In this document: positions 45,928-57,113 of the stretch, one piece after another
How positions within the stretch are numbered: the first letter of the stretch is position 1
How the letters are laid out: every line of letters begins with the position of its first letter
Source of the DNA: Candidatus Sulfotelmatobacter sp.
GTDB lineage: Bacteria; Vulcanimicrobiota; Vulcanimicrobiia; Vulcanimicrobiales; Vulcanimicrobiaceae
Length of the DNA: 64,000 bases
NCBI GenBank assembly: GCA_035504415.1
Contig: DATJRY010000017.1
Location: forward strand, 124,001-188,000
Reading direction: 5' to 3'
Notes under the pieces: model-generated
Told to the model about the DNA's origin: nothing
What the model saw: the letters and a program-made list of their open reading frames with translations, nothing else
Databases searched by the model: none
Program-made: the position numbers and the translations under genes

Positions 45928-46662
45928 TCAGCGGCGGACGGGGTGATACCCTTCCAGCTCGAGGATTCGCGCTTTTACCTCGACGCCGTACGCGTACTGA
46001 TGCAACGCGCCGCTGGCGTCGACGACGCGGTGGCAGGGGTAGAGCAGCGGCACCGGGTTGCGCGCCATCGCGCGTCCGACCGCCCGCGCCGCCGCCGGTT
46101 GTCCGATCGCCTCGGCGACCCAGCCGTAGGAGCGCACCTCGCCGGGCGGAATGGTCGCCGCCGCGCGCAGGGCCGACTGCTCGAACGCGGTCAGCTCGCT
46201 GATATCGACCTTGGCGAGATCGGGGCGGTGGGTGCGGAAGAAGACGTCGACCGTGTCGCGCACCCACTGCGGTGCTTGCGAGGGGACGACCGCGCGGCCC
46301 AGGCGACGCTGCAGCCGGGTCAGCACCGCTTCCTCGCCCTCGCCGCGATCCATCGCGATCGCCGTGATGCCGGAGTGCCGGAACGCCACGAACAGCGTGC
46401 CGATCGGCGATTCGACCGTCGAGACGGAGTCCGGCGCGACGATCTTCACCGTCTGCTTGATGTGGTCGAGGATCTTAGGGACCATGCTGCCGGGCGGTTC
46501 GACCGGCGGCAAACAGGTCAGACAGTACGCGATGCCTTCGTTCTCGCGGTAGATCTCTTGGCAGACGGCGCAGCCGCGTAGGTGGGCCAGCACGTGCTCG
46601 CGGCGCGGCTCGACCCCCTCGCGCATCTCGTCCCAGAGCCGTTCGACGTCGGCACAGCGCAT
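45928..46662 (-). CDS. Zinc-finger anti-sigma domain fused to O6-alkylguanine-DNA alkyltransferase
   Basis: Residues 1 to about 55 carry a zinc-binding anti-sigma (ZAS) motif: Cys3, then His27-x3-Cys31-x2-Cys34 (AHLRGCAVC), plus YCLTC at 46-50. Residues about 83-244 are a complete alkyltransferase (AGT/Ogt) domain: VRSYGWVAEAIG, ARAVGRAMARNPVPL, the acceptor Cys210 in YPCHRVVDASG, and VKARILELEG. Catalytic residues look intact, so repair of O6-alkylguanine is expected. The ATG at 46662 is preceded by GAGGAAGAGGAG with 8-bp spacing; the sigma-factor stop lies within that spacer. Gene order and overlap mark it as the cognate anti-sigma of the upstream ECF factor. The idea that alkylation of Cys210 releases sigma is inference. 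Confidence 0.9.
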   Translation of the reverse strand: MRCADVERLWDEMREGVEPRREHVLAHLRGCAVCQEIYRENEGIAYCLTCLPPVEPPGSMVPKILDHIKQTVKIVAPDSVSTVESPIGTLFVAFRHSGITAIAMDRGEGEEAVLTRLQRRLGRAVVPSQAPQWVRDTVDVFFRTHRPDLAKVDISELTAFEQSALRAAATIPPGEVRSYGWVAEAIGQPAAARAVGRAMARNPVPLLYPCHRVVDASGALHQYAYGVEVKARILELEGYHPVRR

Positions 46663-46667
46663 GGGGT

Positions 46668-47318
46668 TCACTCCTCTTCCTCGGTGACGGGACGATCGTT
46701 CGGAACGATGCGTCCGACTTGGGGTCCGAGGATCCGGCGAAGAATTCGCACGGCGCGGTGAACGTGTGATTTCACCGTGCCGATGGGCTGGTTGAGGATC
46801 TCGGCGATCTCGGGATGACTGCGTCCTTCGATGAAGCGCAGCGTCGCCGCCGCGCGCAGATGCATCGGAAGCTGCAGCAGCGCCTGCTCGACCAACACCA
46901 TGTCGGCCGCGCGGTCGACGATCTGCTCGGGCTGATCGGGACCCTCTTGGGTCTCGTTGAGCAGCGCGTCGGGGTCGGCCAGCGCGTCGAGCGCGACGTT
47001 GGTCGGGCGCTTCGAACGCAGCCGGTTGCGGGTGACGTTCAAGGTGATCGTGTAGAGCCACGGCTGCAAGCGCAGCTCGGCCCGTTGCTGCGGGTCCATC
47101 TTCGCCAGCGCCCGATAGGCGCGCACGAAGGCGTCCTGCACGATCTCCTCGGCGTCCTCACGGTTGCCGGTCATGCGCAAGGCGAAGCCGTACAGCCGAC
47201 GTTGATAGTCGTCGACGATCGACTCGAATGATTCGGGGCCGGGAACCGGGCGGTTCACGGTCGCCGGTGCGGTCACGCGGTAGCGGTCTCCGAAGATCGG
47301 TGCTGCGAGCGCACTCAT
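46668..47318 (-). CDS. ECF-type (sigma-70 family) RNA polymerase sigma factor
   Basis: The 216-residue protein has sigma region 2 (SFESIVDDYQRRLYGFALRMTGNREDAEEIVQDAFVRAYRAL, including the DAEEIVQDAF core element) and region 4 (LPMHLRAAATLRFIEGRSHPEIAEILNQPIGTVKSHVHRAVRIL). The linker is long and Asp/Gln-rich. This places it among RpoE/SigW-like ECF factors controlled by ZAS anti-sigmas. The next gene starts 5 bp after its stop and encodes such an anti-sigma fused to an alkyltransferase. I did not find a clear GGAAC-type autoregulatory promoter in the 95 bp upstream. The N-terminal 25 residues may be an extension; the start is uncertain. Confidence 0.93.
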   Translation of the reverse strand: MSALAAPIFGDRYRVTAPATVNRPVPGPESFESIVDDYQRRLYGFALRMTGNREDAEEIVQDAFVRAYRALAKMDPQQRAELRLQPWLYTITLNVTRNRLRSKRPTNVALDALADPDALLNETQEGPDQPEQIVDRAADMVLVEQALLQLPMHLRAAATLRFIEGRSHPEIAEILNQPIGTVKSHVHRAVRILRRILGPQVGRIVPNDRPVTEEEE

Positions 47319-47413
47319 CAGGGTCCAAGACCGGAGCCTGGGAGTGCCGGTTGCGGCTGTTCCTTACCCGCGACGCCACGCCCTCGGGAACCAAGGGCCT
47401 GGCAACGATTTCC

Positions 47414-48184
47414 TTAGGAGGCCCGTGGCGTGGGGGCGCGCGCCGCCTGCTGGGCGAGCGGTCGCAGCGAGCGTTGATACAGGATGGAGACCGGCGAGCG
47501 TTGGGCGTCGGCGTCGAGGTTGCCGGCGATCTCCAGCGTCGCGTCGAGCGCGATCAAGAGCGCCGTGTCATACGCATAGTACGCGGTGCCGCTCATGTGG
47601 ATGTGGCCGGCCAGCGCCAATTGCGGGTGGTCGGGCAGCGACCCATGGAGCGGACCGGTCGCTTCGAACGCGATTCCCATCGCGCGCACCCCGCCGACGG
47701 TCGCGTCGGGGACGCGGCGCAGCGTGCCGCGCAGCGGCGCGCCGGTGATCGGCGAGGGAAATTCGAACGGAACCGGGCGCTTGACGTGACCCAGATCACG
47801 CAGGGTCGGCGCGTCGAGCTGGACCGCGAACGGTTGATCGAGCACGGTCAGATAGTCGGGATCGTTCGTTTGTCCGTCTTCCATCTGGCCGGACGGCAGC
47901 AGCGTCGAGGTGTACGACGCGGTCGCATGCTGATCGGCGCCGTCCGTTCGCTTGTCGTACTCGACGCGCGCGACGTACTGGGTCTGCGTACCCGTGCGCG
48001 TGATCACGAGTTGCTGGACCCCCGTGTACTGGGTTTGGGTCCGTTCGTCGTGCCCGCCCAGCTGGAAGACGTCCTTTCCGCTGACCGCATAAGCTTGGTC
48101 CGCGCTTGCTATGGCGGCATTTCCCGCCATGGCGAGCAGAAACGCGAACGAGCCGGCGCATGCGGCGCGGCGGCGGAAAGTCAT
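47414..48184 (-). CDS. Exported protein of unknown function
   Basis: The 256-residue protein has a signal peptide (MTFRRRAACAGSFAFLLAMAGNAAIASA). It is then rich in beta-strand sequence: DVFQLGGHDERTQTQYTGVQQLVITR, VARVEYDKRTDG, PLRGTLRRVPDAT and HIHMSGTAYYAYDTALLIALDATLEIAGNLD. There are no cysteines after the signal region and no lipobox. I do not recognise a family. It precedes the ECF sigma gene by 95 bp on the same strand and is divergent from the GH125 gene (68 bp apart). A link with the sigma factor is possible from position only. Confidence 0.7.
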   Translation of the reverse strand: MTFRRRAACAGSFAFLLAMAGNAAIASADQAYAVSGKDVFQLGGHDERTQTQYTGVQQLVITRTGTQTQYVARVEYDKRTDGADQHATASYTSTLLPSGQMEDGQTNDPDYLTVLDQPFAVQLDAPTLRDLGHVKRPVPFEFPSPITGAPLRGTLRRVPDATVGGVRAMGIAFEATGPLHGSLPDHPQLALAGHIHMSGTAYYAYDTALLIALDATLEIAGNLDADAQRSPVSILYQRSLRPLAQQAARAPTPRAS

Positions 48185-48252
48185 CGGGTTCCTCGGACGG
48201 ACGGGCAGGTGTTTTACGTTCCCAGATTATGGTACTACGGAAACGTGCCGAT

Positions 48253-49536
48253 ATGTACGGTGAGTTGCTCAGACGGAATCTAGGTCGACTCCTCGCCGTA
48301 GCCGTCGCGCTGGCCGTAGGTACGAGCGCGATGCCCGCGCGTGCGGTCGGCGGTCTGACCCTGAGCCCGAGCCTCAACGCGAAGCTCGATCGGCTCTATC
48401 TGACCGCCTACGACGAGACGATCCAGCGGCACGCGACCCTGACGCGGGACGGGACGACCTACGTCTCGACCGGCGACATCGACTCGGAGTGGCTGCGCGA
48501 CGCCAGCGCGATCGTCAAACCGTACATCGGGCTCTCGCAACACGACAACGGCGTCCAAGCGACCCTGCGCGGCGTGGTGGCGCGCCAGGCCAAGTACATC
48601 CTGATCGACCCCTACGCCAACGCCTTCTCGCGCAACTACAAGGTCACCGAGCGCAAGTTCGAGGTCGACTCGCTGCTCTACCCGATCTGGTTCGCCTACG
48701 ACTACTACCGGCAGACCGGAGACCGGAGCATCTTCACGCCCACCGTCCGAGCCGCGTTCGAGAAAGTGCTGGCGACCCTGCGGGTCGAGCAGCACCACCC
48801 GCAGCGGTCGCACTACACGAACCCGCAGCTCGCCAACGGCGGGCACGGGAGTCCGGTGCGCTACACCGGGATGGTGTGGACGGCGTTCCGCCCCTCGGAC
48901 GACCCGGTGCGCTACCACTTCAACATCCCGGTCAACATGTTCGCCGTGGTCGTCATGCGCGATCTGACCGACCTCGCGCGCGACGTCTGGCACGACAACC
49001 GCATGGCGGAGAACGCCTGGGGTCTCTCGGTCGAGATCCAGCGCGGCATCGAGCAGTACGGGACGCTCGACCTCAAGCCGTTCGGCCGCATCTACGCGTA
49101 CGAAGTCGACGGGCGCGGTCATGCCAACGTGATGGACGACGCGAACATCCCCTCGCTGCTCTCGATCCCGTACTTCGGCTACCTGCCCAAGACGAACTCG
49201 CTGTACCTGGCGACGCGCAAGTTCGCGCTCTCGGATCGCAACCCGTACTACTTCAGCGGCCGCTACGCGCAGGGCGAGGGCAGTCCGCACACCCCGCACG
49301 GCTACGTGTGGCCGCTCGCGCTGTGCGTCGAGGCGCTGACGGCGACCGACGAGGCCGAGGTCGGCCGCGTCTTCGGCTACATCGCCGCGTCCGACGTCGG
49401 CGACCACCGCTTGCACGAGTCGTTCAACGCCAACTGGCCCGAAGCGTACACGCGCGAAGACTTCGCGTGGCCCAACGCGCTGTACGCGGAACTGGTGCTG
49501 ACCCGCCGCGGCGAGCTCTACGCGCAGTCGCCTTAG
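48253..49536 (+). CDS. Exported glycoside hydrolase family 125 (exo-alpha-1,6-mannosidase)
   Basis: The 427-residue protein has a signal peptide (MYGELLRRNLGRLLAVAVALAVG) and the main GH125 signatures: STGDIDSEWLRDASAIVKPYI, TGMVWTAFRPSDD, YEVDGRGHANVMDDANIPSL and LHESFNANWPEAYTREDFAW (catalytic Glu). Characterised GH125 enzymes remove alpha-1,6-linked mannose by inversion, so it may trim yeast mannan or envelope mannans from outside the cytoplasm. I start at ATG 48253 because the signal peptide begins there; an ATG at 48229 is also possible and no ribosome site is strong. No other glycan gene is near. It overlaps the convergent membrane protein by 4 bp. Confidence 0.88.
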   Translation: MYGELLRRNLGRLLAVAVALAVGTSAMPARAVGGLTLSPSLNAKLDRLYLTAYDETIQRHATLTRDGTTYVSTGDIDSEWLRDASAIVKPYIGLSQHDNGVQATLRGVVARQAKYILIDPYANAFSRNYKVTERKFEVDSLLYPIWFAYDYYRQTGDRSIFTPTVRAAFEKVLATLRVEQHHPQRSHYTNPQLANGGHGSPVRYTGMVWTAFRPSDDPVRYHFNIPVNMFAVVVMRDLTDLARDVWHDNRMAENAWGLSVEIQRGIEQYGTLDLKPFGRIYAYEVDGRGHANVMDDANIPSLLSIPYFGYLPKTNSLYLATRKFALSDRNPYYFSGRYAQGEGSPHTPHGYVWPLALCVEALTATDEAEVGRVFGYIAASDVGDHRLHESFNANWPEAYTREDFAWPNALYAELVLTRRGELYAQSP

Positions 49537-50303
49537 CGAGAGAGGCGGCCGGCGCGGCGGGCGAAGTCGAGCGCGAACGCCGTCTGTACCGCGGTCAGCG
49601 GCGCCAGCGTGAGCGCTTCGATCGGCGCGTTGCACCAGAAGTAGGCGTGCGAGATCGTCGGCACCTTGGGGCCGAGCGCGTCGATGAGCACGATGGCGAG
49701 CAGTGAAGGCGCGACCGCGAGCAGCGCGAGCAGCGCCAAGCGCGGCAGGTTCGCCGCCTGGAGGCTGAAGCCGGCGGCGCGGACGAAGCTGGAGAGCGCG
49801 GCGAAGGCACCCCGCTCGCCGCTGAGCGCCGCCATCGGCGGCGCCAAGCCGAGCACGCCCCACAAGAACCACACGAACGGCGCCAGCGCCAGCGCGAACG
49901 GATCGAGCGGACCGGTCAGCGCGCCGGCGACTTCAGTGTTGTCCAGTACGAACTGCAAGAGGATCGCCGCGACCGCGACGCGTCCGAAACGCAGCGCCGC
50001 GCCGCGCGCGAGCGCGCCGGTCTCGGCCCGCTCGCCGGCGACGCGGCTGCCGACGTCGAGCGCGACGACGGCGATCGCGTACGCGCTGATCAGCACCGTC
50101 GCCCACTCGACGAACTCGGTGCGCCATTCGAACGCGGTCATGTCGCGCGCCGGCATCAGATACTCGATCGCCGCGGTCGCGCCGATCATCACCAGCGCCA
50201 GCGCGAGGTAGAGCCAGAAGCGGGTGACGACGCTCTCCAAGGCGAGGTCCACCAACCCGCCGATGGTCGACGGGAGGCGCTCGCCGTCTCCGGCCGCGTT
50301 CAC
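49533..50303 (-). CDS. Multi-pass membrane protein of unknown function
   Basis: From GTG 50303 a 256-residue protein shows about six hydrophobic segments, including FWLYLALALVMIGATAAIEYL, ATVLISAYAIAVVALDVG, AILLQFVLDN, PFVWFLWGVLGLAPPMAAL, RLALLALLAVAPSLLAIVLI and a less hydrophobic C-terminal part. No transporter or enzyme motif is visible. The GTG overlaps the stop of the 100-residue gene upstream (GTGA at 50300-50303). The general look is of DUF-type proteins with a glycerophosphoryl-diester-phosphodiesterase-membrane-domain-like helix pattern, but I do not assign it. Confidence 0.7.
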   Translation of the reverse strand: MNAAGDGERLPSTIGGLVDLALESVVTRFWLYLALALVMIGATAAIEYLMPARDMTAFEWRTEFVEWATVLISAYAIAVVALDVGSRVAGERAETGALARGAALRFGRVAVAAILLQFVLDNTEVAGALTGPLDPFALALAPFVWFLWGVLGLAPPMAALSGERGAFAALSSFVRAAGFSLQAANLPRLALLALLAVAPSLLAIVLIDALGPKVPTISHAYFWCNAPIEALTLAPLTAVQTAFALDFARRAGRLSR

Positions 50304-50602
50304 GCGGCCAGTGCGCGTCGGAGGAAGAAACGCAGAGCGACGGTACCCGAGCACACCGCGACGTCGTCGGGGTCCGTGTACGTACGGCCGTCGATCTCGA
50401 CGATGAACGTACGGTCGCGCAGCCCCGCCAACGTCGAGGCGATCACGCGCGCACGCTTGTCCGCCGGTGCGCGCGGCCCCAGCGCTTCGACGACGGCCGC
50501 GGCGAGCAAGTCGCCGACGCGTAGCGGCGTGGCCAGCGCGAATGCGGCCGATGCGGTGCACGAGACGGTCGTTACGTCGATGGGAACAGCGACCCGGAGC
50601 AT
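50300..50602 (-). CDS. Small protein of unknown function
   Basis: From ATG 50602 a 100-residue protein begins MLRVAVPIDVTTVSCTASAA and continues with ATPLRVGDLLAAAVVEALGP and DRTFIVEIDGRTYTDPDDVAV. No family is recognised. It is translationally coupled to the downstream membrane protein by a GTGA overlap. Its start codon is 11 bp from the ATG at 50614 on the other strand. The ribosome site is weak. Confidence 0.6.
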   Translation of the reverse strand: MLRVAVPIDVTTVSCTASAAFALATPLRVGDLLAAAVVEALGPRAPADKRARVIASTLAGLRDRTFIVEIDGRTYTDPDDVAVCSGTVALRFFLRRALAA

Positions 50603-50613
50603 ACTCGAGGGTG

Positions 50614-51561
50614 ATGATTCCCGCAAGGGCAGGGGGCTTCCCGGTGTATCCGCGGAACTCGGCGGCGATGCCGGAACCGCCCCGTCGCCGCCGTTCGCCG
50701 TCGTCGCCGCCGCGTCGCTCCACGTCGCGCGAAGGCGGCGGACTCCTGCCGACGATCGCGCTCGGCATCGGCGTCGTCGTCGCCGGACTCGGCATCGGTG
50801 CCTTTCTCTCCGCGCTGCAGAGCAAGAACGGCGGCGGTCCCGCGCCGAGCCCGACCGGCGCGTTCCCGATCGTGACGCCGGTCGCGCAGGCGACGCGCGG
50901 ACCGGTTGCGACGGCGACCCTCGTCGCGCGCGCGACGGCGACGCCGACGCTCGCGCCTACCGCCACGCCCGCGGCGACCAACACGCCCGCGGCGACGGCG
51001 ACGCCGGCGGCGAGCGCGACCCCGCACGCGAACGCGACGCCGGCGGCGCTGGCCAAGGCGGCGACCGCCGCGCCGACCCCGCACGCCACCGCCGCATCCA
51101 CCGCCGCGCCGCCCGCGACGCCGCACCGCCTCGCCGCGGCGCCGCGCGCGGTGCCGACCGACGTCGTCATCACGCCGGCGCCGCGCGTCGAGCCCACGCT
51201 GCCGACGTACGCGGAACGCGCGCCGACGGCGCGCCCGGTCGAGCGCACCGCCGACACCTTCGCCGCGCAGGCGCAGGGCACGGTCCGCCGGTACCTCGAC
51301 GCGATCATCGGCGGGGACGAGAACGCCGCGTACGCCGCCTTCGGGGCGAGCCCGGGCGACCCGAACGTCGAGCTGACGGAACAAGCCTTTCTCGACTCGG
51401 GTGCGCGCATCACCTCGCTGCGCACGCGCCACGTCGACGCGCAAGGGGTGACGATCGAAGCGGAGCTGAGCACCGCGCGCGGCGCGTACGCCGCCACCTA
51501 TCACGTCGTTCGCGGCGCCAACGGACCGGTCATCGACCAGCACGACTACATCAAGATCTGA
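50614..51561 (+). CDS. Single-pass membrane protein with Ala/Thr/Pro stalk and C-terminal NTF2/DUF4878-like domain
   Basis: The product of about 315 residues has a Pro/Arg-rich cytoplasmic N-terminus (EPPRRRRSPSSPPRRS), one membrane segment (LLPTIALGIGVVVAGLGIGAF), a long Ala-Thr-Pro linker (ATPTLAPTATPAATNTPAAT...), and a C-terminal domain of about 100 residues (TVRRYLDAIIGGDENAAYAAFG, then strands ending VIDQHDYIKI). The terminal domain looks like the small cone-shaped NTF2-like domains (DUF4878 type) found on exported proteins. The start is uncertain: ATG 50614 (weak ribosome site, 11 bp from the divergent start) or ATG 50668. The acetyl-CoA-synthetase-like gene follows by 22 bp with a strong ribosome site. 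Confidence 0.7.
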   Translation: MIPARAGGFPVYPRNSAAMPEPPRRRRSPSSPPRRSTSREGGGLLPTIALGIGVVVAGLGIGAFLSALQSKNGGGPAPSPTGAFPIVTPVAQATRGPVATATLVARATATPTLAPTATPAATNTPAATATPAASATPHANATPAALAKAATAAPTPHATAASTAAPPATPHRLAAAPRAVPTDVVITPAPRVEPTLPTYAERAPTARPVERTADTFAAQAQGTVRRYLDAIIGGDENAAYAAFGASPGDPNVELTEQAFLDSGARITSLRTRHVDAQGVTIEAELSTARGAYAATYHVVRGANGPVIDQHDYIKI

Positions 51562-51583
51562 TCGCCGCGAGGAGGAGCCCGCC

Positions 51584-53476
<1,893 letters not shown>

Positions 53477-53479
53477 CGG

Positions 53480-54361
53480 CTAGCGGAAGACTTCGCCGAT
53501 GACGCGGCCGACGTCGGCGATCGCGGCGTCACGGCGGTCGCCGTCGATCGCCGTCGCGCCGGTCAGGTAGACGGCGACCAGGAGCGGCTTGCGGCCGACG
53601 GGGCGCACGATGCCGATGTCGTTCGCCGTACCGTTCTCGCCGGTGCCGGTCTTGTCACCGACGGCCCAACCGCGCGGGAGGCCGGCGCGCAGGCGCGCGG
53701 CGCTGGTCTTGCAGGCGTCCATCCAGCCCTGTAGCCGGAGCTGTGCGGGGCGCAGCAGCGCGTTGCCGATCAGCACGTCTCGCAGGTCGGCCGCCATGGC
53801 CGCGGGCGTCGTCGTGTCGCGGGGATCGCCGGGGATCGCGGTGTTGAGGCTGGTTTCCGTGCGATCCAGCCGGGTGACCCGATCGCCCAGCGCGCGGGCG
53901 AAACGCGTGACCCCTTCGGGACCGCCCAGGCTCGCCAGCAAGAGGTTCGCGGCGGTGTTGTCGCTGTACTCGATCGCCGCGGCGCACAGCGCTTCGACCG
54001 TCATGCCGCCCTCGTGAACGTGCTCGCGGGTGACGGGAGCGTACGCGAGCAGGTCGGCTTGCGTGTACGGGATGCGGCGGTCGAGCTGCTCCTCGCGCGA
54101 CTCCACGCGGCGTAGCACCGCGGCGACGGCGAGCGCCTTGAACGTGCTGCACATCGGGAAACGCTCGTGCGCGCGGTAGGCCAGCGTGTGGCCTGTCCCG
54201 GTGTCCGATACGGCGACGCCGAGGCGACCGCCGGTGCGCAGCTCGATCGTCGCCAGGCGCCGTTCGGCGGCGTCGGCTGCCGGCGCGCGCGTCGGCACGG
54301 CGAGCAGCGCCGGCGCGGCCAGCGTCGCGGCTGCGCTCGTGAGCAGGGTGCGGCGGTTCAT
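53480..54361 (-). CDS. Class A beta-lactamase
   Basis: The 293-residue protein has all class A serine beta-lactamase motifs: CSTFK (nucleophile Ser72, Lys75), YSDN at 132-135, the omega loop ETSLN at 169-173 (general-base Glu) and DKTGTG with Lys237. The signal sequence starts MNRRTLLTSAAATLAAPALLA, with a twin arginine that may direct Tat export. The overall similarity is to chromosomal penicillinase-type enzymes. Its start overlaps the stop of a 56-residue acidic protein (ATGA), which itself follows livF. It is thus the last gene of a liv operon, an unusual place for a resistance gene. Regulation by a BlaR/AmpR-type gene is not seen. Confidence 0.93.
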   Translation of the reverse strand: MNRRTLLTSAAATLAAPALLAVPTRAPAADAAERRLATIELRTGGRLGVAVSDTGTGHTLAYRAHERFPMCSTFKALAVAAVLRRVESREEQLDRRIPYTQADLLAYAPVTREHVHEGGMTVEALCAAAIEYSDNTAANLLLASLGGPEGVTRFARALGDRVTRLDRTETSLNTAIPGDPRDTTTPAAMAADLRDVLIGNALLRPAQLRLQGWMDACKTSAARLRAGLPRGWAVGDKTGTGENGTANDIGIVRPVGRKPLLVAVYLTGATAIDGDRRDAAIADVGRVIGEVFR

Positions 54362-54528
54362 CCGGGTTTCTCGTCCTGCTCGTGCTGTTCGTGCGCGTGG
54401 CGCACGGTCCCCTCGACGTTCCGCCGCGCTTGGCGCAAGAGCGGATCGTCCCCGATGTCCTCGTCGAGCGCCGGATCGAGCCCGAGGTCGTGGATCATCT
54501 CTTTGGAAGGGTCGTCGTCGGAGTACAT
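54358..54528 (-). CDS. Small acidic protein between livF and the beta-lactamase
   Basis: From ATG 54528 the 56-residue product begins MYSDDDPSKEMIHDLGLDPA and continues LDEDIGDDPLLRQARRNVEG. It is highly acidic in its first half and His/Glu-rich at the end (HAHEQHEQDEKPG). No family is recognised. The stop overlaps the beta-lactamase ATG (ATGA), and it begins 13 bp after livF. The composition would suit a metal- or protein-binding helper, but nothing firmer can be said. Confidence 0.6.
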   Translation of the reverse strand: MYSDDDPSKEMIHDLGLDPALDEDIGDDPLLRQARRNVEGTVRHAHEQHEQDEKPG

Positions 54529-54541
54529 GACGTCTTCGAGT

Positions 54542-55257
54542 CTAGACGTGGAGGTAACGGCGGCGCAAGTCCGCGTTCTCACGAATCTGCTCGGGCGTCC
54601 CTTCGAACTTGATCTCGCCCTGGTCGATGATGTAGCAGCGGTCGGCGACGGCCAGCGCGCTGAACAGGTTCTGCTCGACCAGCAGCGTGGTGATCCCGGA
54701 GGCCTTGATCTCACGGATCACGTTCTCGACCTCGCGGACGATCAGCGGGGCGAGGCCTTCGGTGGGCTCGTCGAGCAGCAGAACGTGGACGTCTTGCACC
54801 AACGCGCGCGCGATGGCGAGCATCTGCTTCTCGCCGCCGGAGATCTCATCGCCCTTGTGCGTGAGCCGCTCGCGCAGACGGGGGAACTTCTCGTAGACGT
54901 GGTCGAGCGTCCAGCCCGGCTTGCGGGCGGTGACCTGCGCCAGCTTGAGATTCTCGGCGACGGTCAGGTTGGTGAAGATGCGCCGCTCCTCGGGGACCAG
55001 TGAGACGCCCATCCGCGCGATCGTCATCATGTCGCGCCCGACCAGCTCCTGGCCGTCGAGCGTGATGCTGCCGGCCTGCGGCGTGAGCCAGCCGACGATC
55101 GACTTGAGGGTCGTGGTCTTGCCGACGCCGTTGCGGCCGAGCAGCGCGACGGTCTCGCCGGCGCCCACGTGCAGCGAGACCCCGCGCAGGACTTGGCTGT
55201 CGCCGTAATAGGTGTCGATCCCCTCGACGCGCAGGCGCGTTTGAACGGCGGTGGCGG

Positions 55258-55261
<4 letters not shown>
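54542..55261 (-). CDS. livF: Branched-chain amino acid-type ABC transporter ATPase LivF
   Basis: The 239-residue ATPase has Walker A GRNGVGKTT, the LivF-type signature ISGGEKQMLAIARAL, Walker B VLLLDEPTEGLAP and the switch region TLLVEQN. The length is usual. The ATG overlaps the livG stop (ATGA at 55258-55261). It belongs to the receptor-livH-livM-livG-livF operon. The substrate is set by the receptor (58066), so amino acids, amides or aromatic acids are all possible for this family. Confidence 0.95.
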
Positions 55262-56027
<766 letters not shown>

Positions 56028-56028
<1 letters not shown>

Positions 56029-57113
56029 CACTTCACCCGCACCGAAGCCAACAGCGTCTTGCGTGCTCGGCTCCGCTTGAGGATCGTCCCGACGATGCCG
56101 TTGGGCAAGAACACGACGACCAGGACGAAGATCACCCCTTCGATCAGCTGCCAGTAGGAGACGACGCCCGAGAGCACGTTCTCGAGATACATGATGATCC
56201 CGGTCCCGATGACCGGGCCGAACAGCGTCTGGATGCCGCCGACGACGGCGTAGATGACGAACGATCCGCTGCGTTCGATACCCACCGAGTCGACCGAGAC
56301 CGTCCCGTCGTAGAGCGCTTTGAGCGCGCCGGAGAACCCGGTGAGCGCCCCGGCGATCGCGACCGCCATCACCCGGTACGCGGCGGCGTTGAAGCCCACG
56401 AAGACGCTGCGCTCCTCGTTCTCGCGGATCGCGTCGAGCACTTCGCCGAATTGCGAGCGGGTCAGCGCGCGCACGAACCACAGCACCGCGAGCAGCATGA
56501 CGGCGGCGAAGACGTACCACAGCTTGAGGTCGCCGAGGTTGCCGAACGGTCCCAGCGCGATCGCCGGGAGCGGCGTTTGCAGATCGACGTTCCAGGGTCC
56601 GAGCGCAAGCAGCGCGTTCGGAAACGATTGCAGGCCGTCGTCTCCGCCGGTCCACGAGCGCGCCTGTTCGACGATGAAGAACACCATCTGCGCGAACGCC
56701 AACGTCAGCAGAGCGAAGTAGATGCCGTACAGGCGAACGCTCAGCGCGCCGATCAGCGCCGCCAGCGCGGTCGTGACGATCGTCGCGCCCAGCACCGCCA
56801 GCCACAGGTTCGGATGGTCCGGCATCGTGTGGAGCAGCAGGATCGCCGCCAGATAGCCGCCGCCGCCGAAGAACATCGACTGGCCGTAGGAGAGCATGCC
56901 GGCGTACCCGAGCAGGACGTTGAACCCGATCGTCGCGATGCTCACGATCAGGATCTGCGTGGCCAGGCCCGCATACCCGCCGATCAGGTGCAGCGCGAAC
57001 GGGAAGACGACCAGCCCCAGCGCCGTCAGCGCGAGGAAACGCAGGTCCGCGCCGAGCAAGCCGGTGCGCGGGGAGGCGACGGCGGGCGTCGCCTCGCTCG
57101 TGGTCGAGGTCAT
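56028..57113 (-). CDS. livM: Branched-chain amino acid-type ABC permease LivM
   Basis: The 361-residue permease has 8-10 hydrophobic segments and the LivM signatures IATIGFNVLLGYAGMLSYGQ and, further on, SVRLYGIYFALLTLAFAQM and GEVLDAIRENEERSVFVGFN (cytoplasmic EAA-like loop). The N-terminal MTSTTSEATPAVASP is a polar leader. ATG overlaps the livH stop at 57110-57113, so all four membrane and ATPase genes are coupled. The substrate family is broad. Confidence 0.94.
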
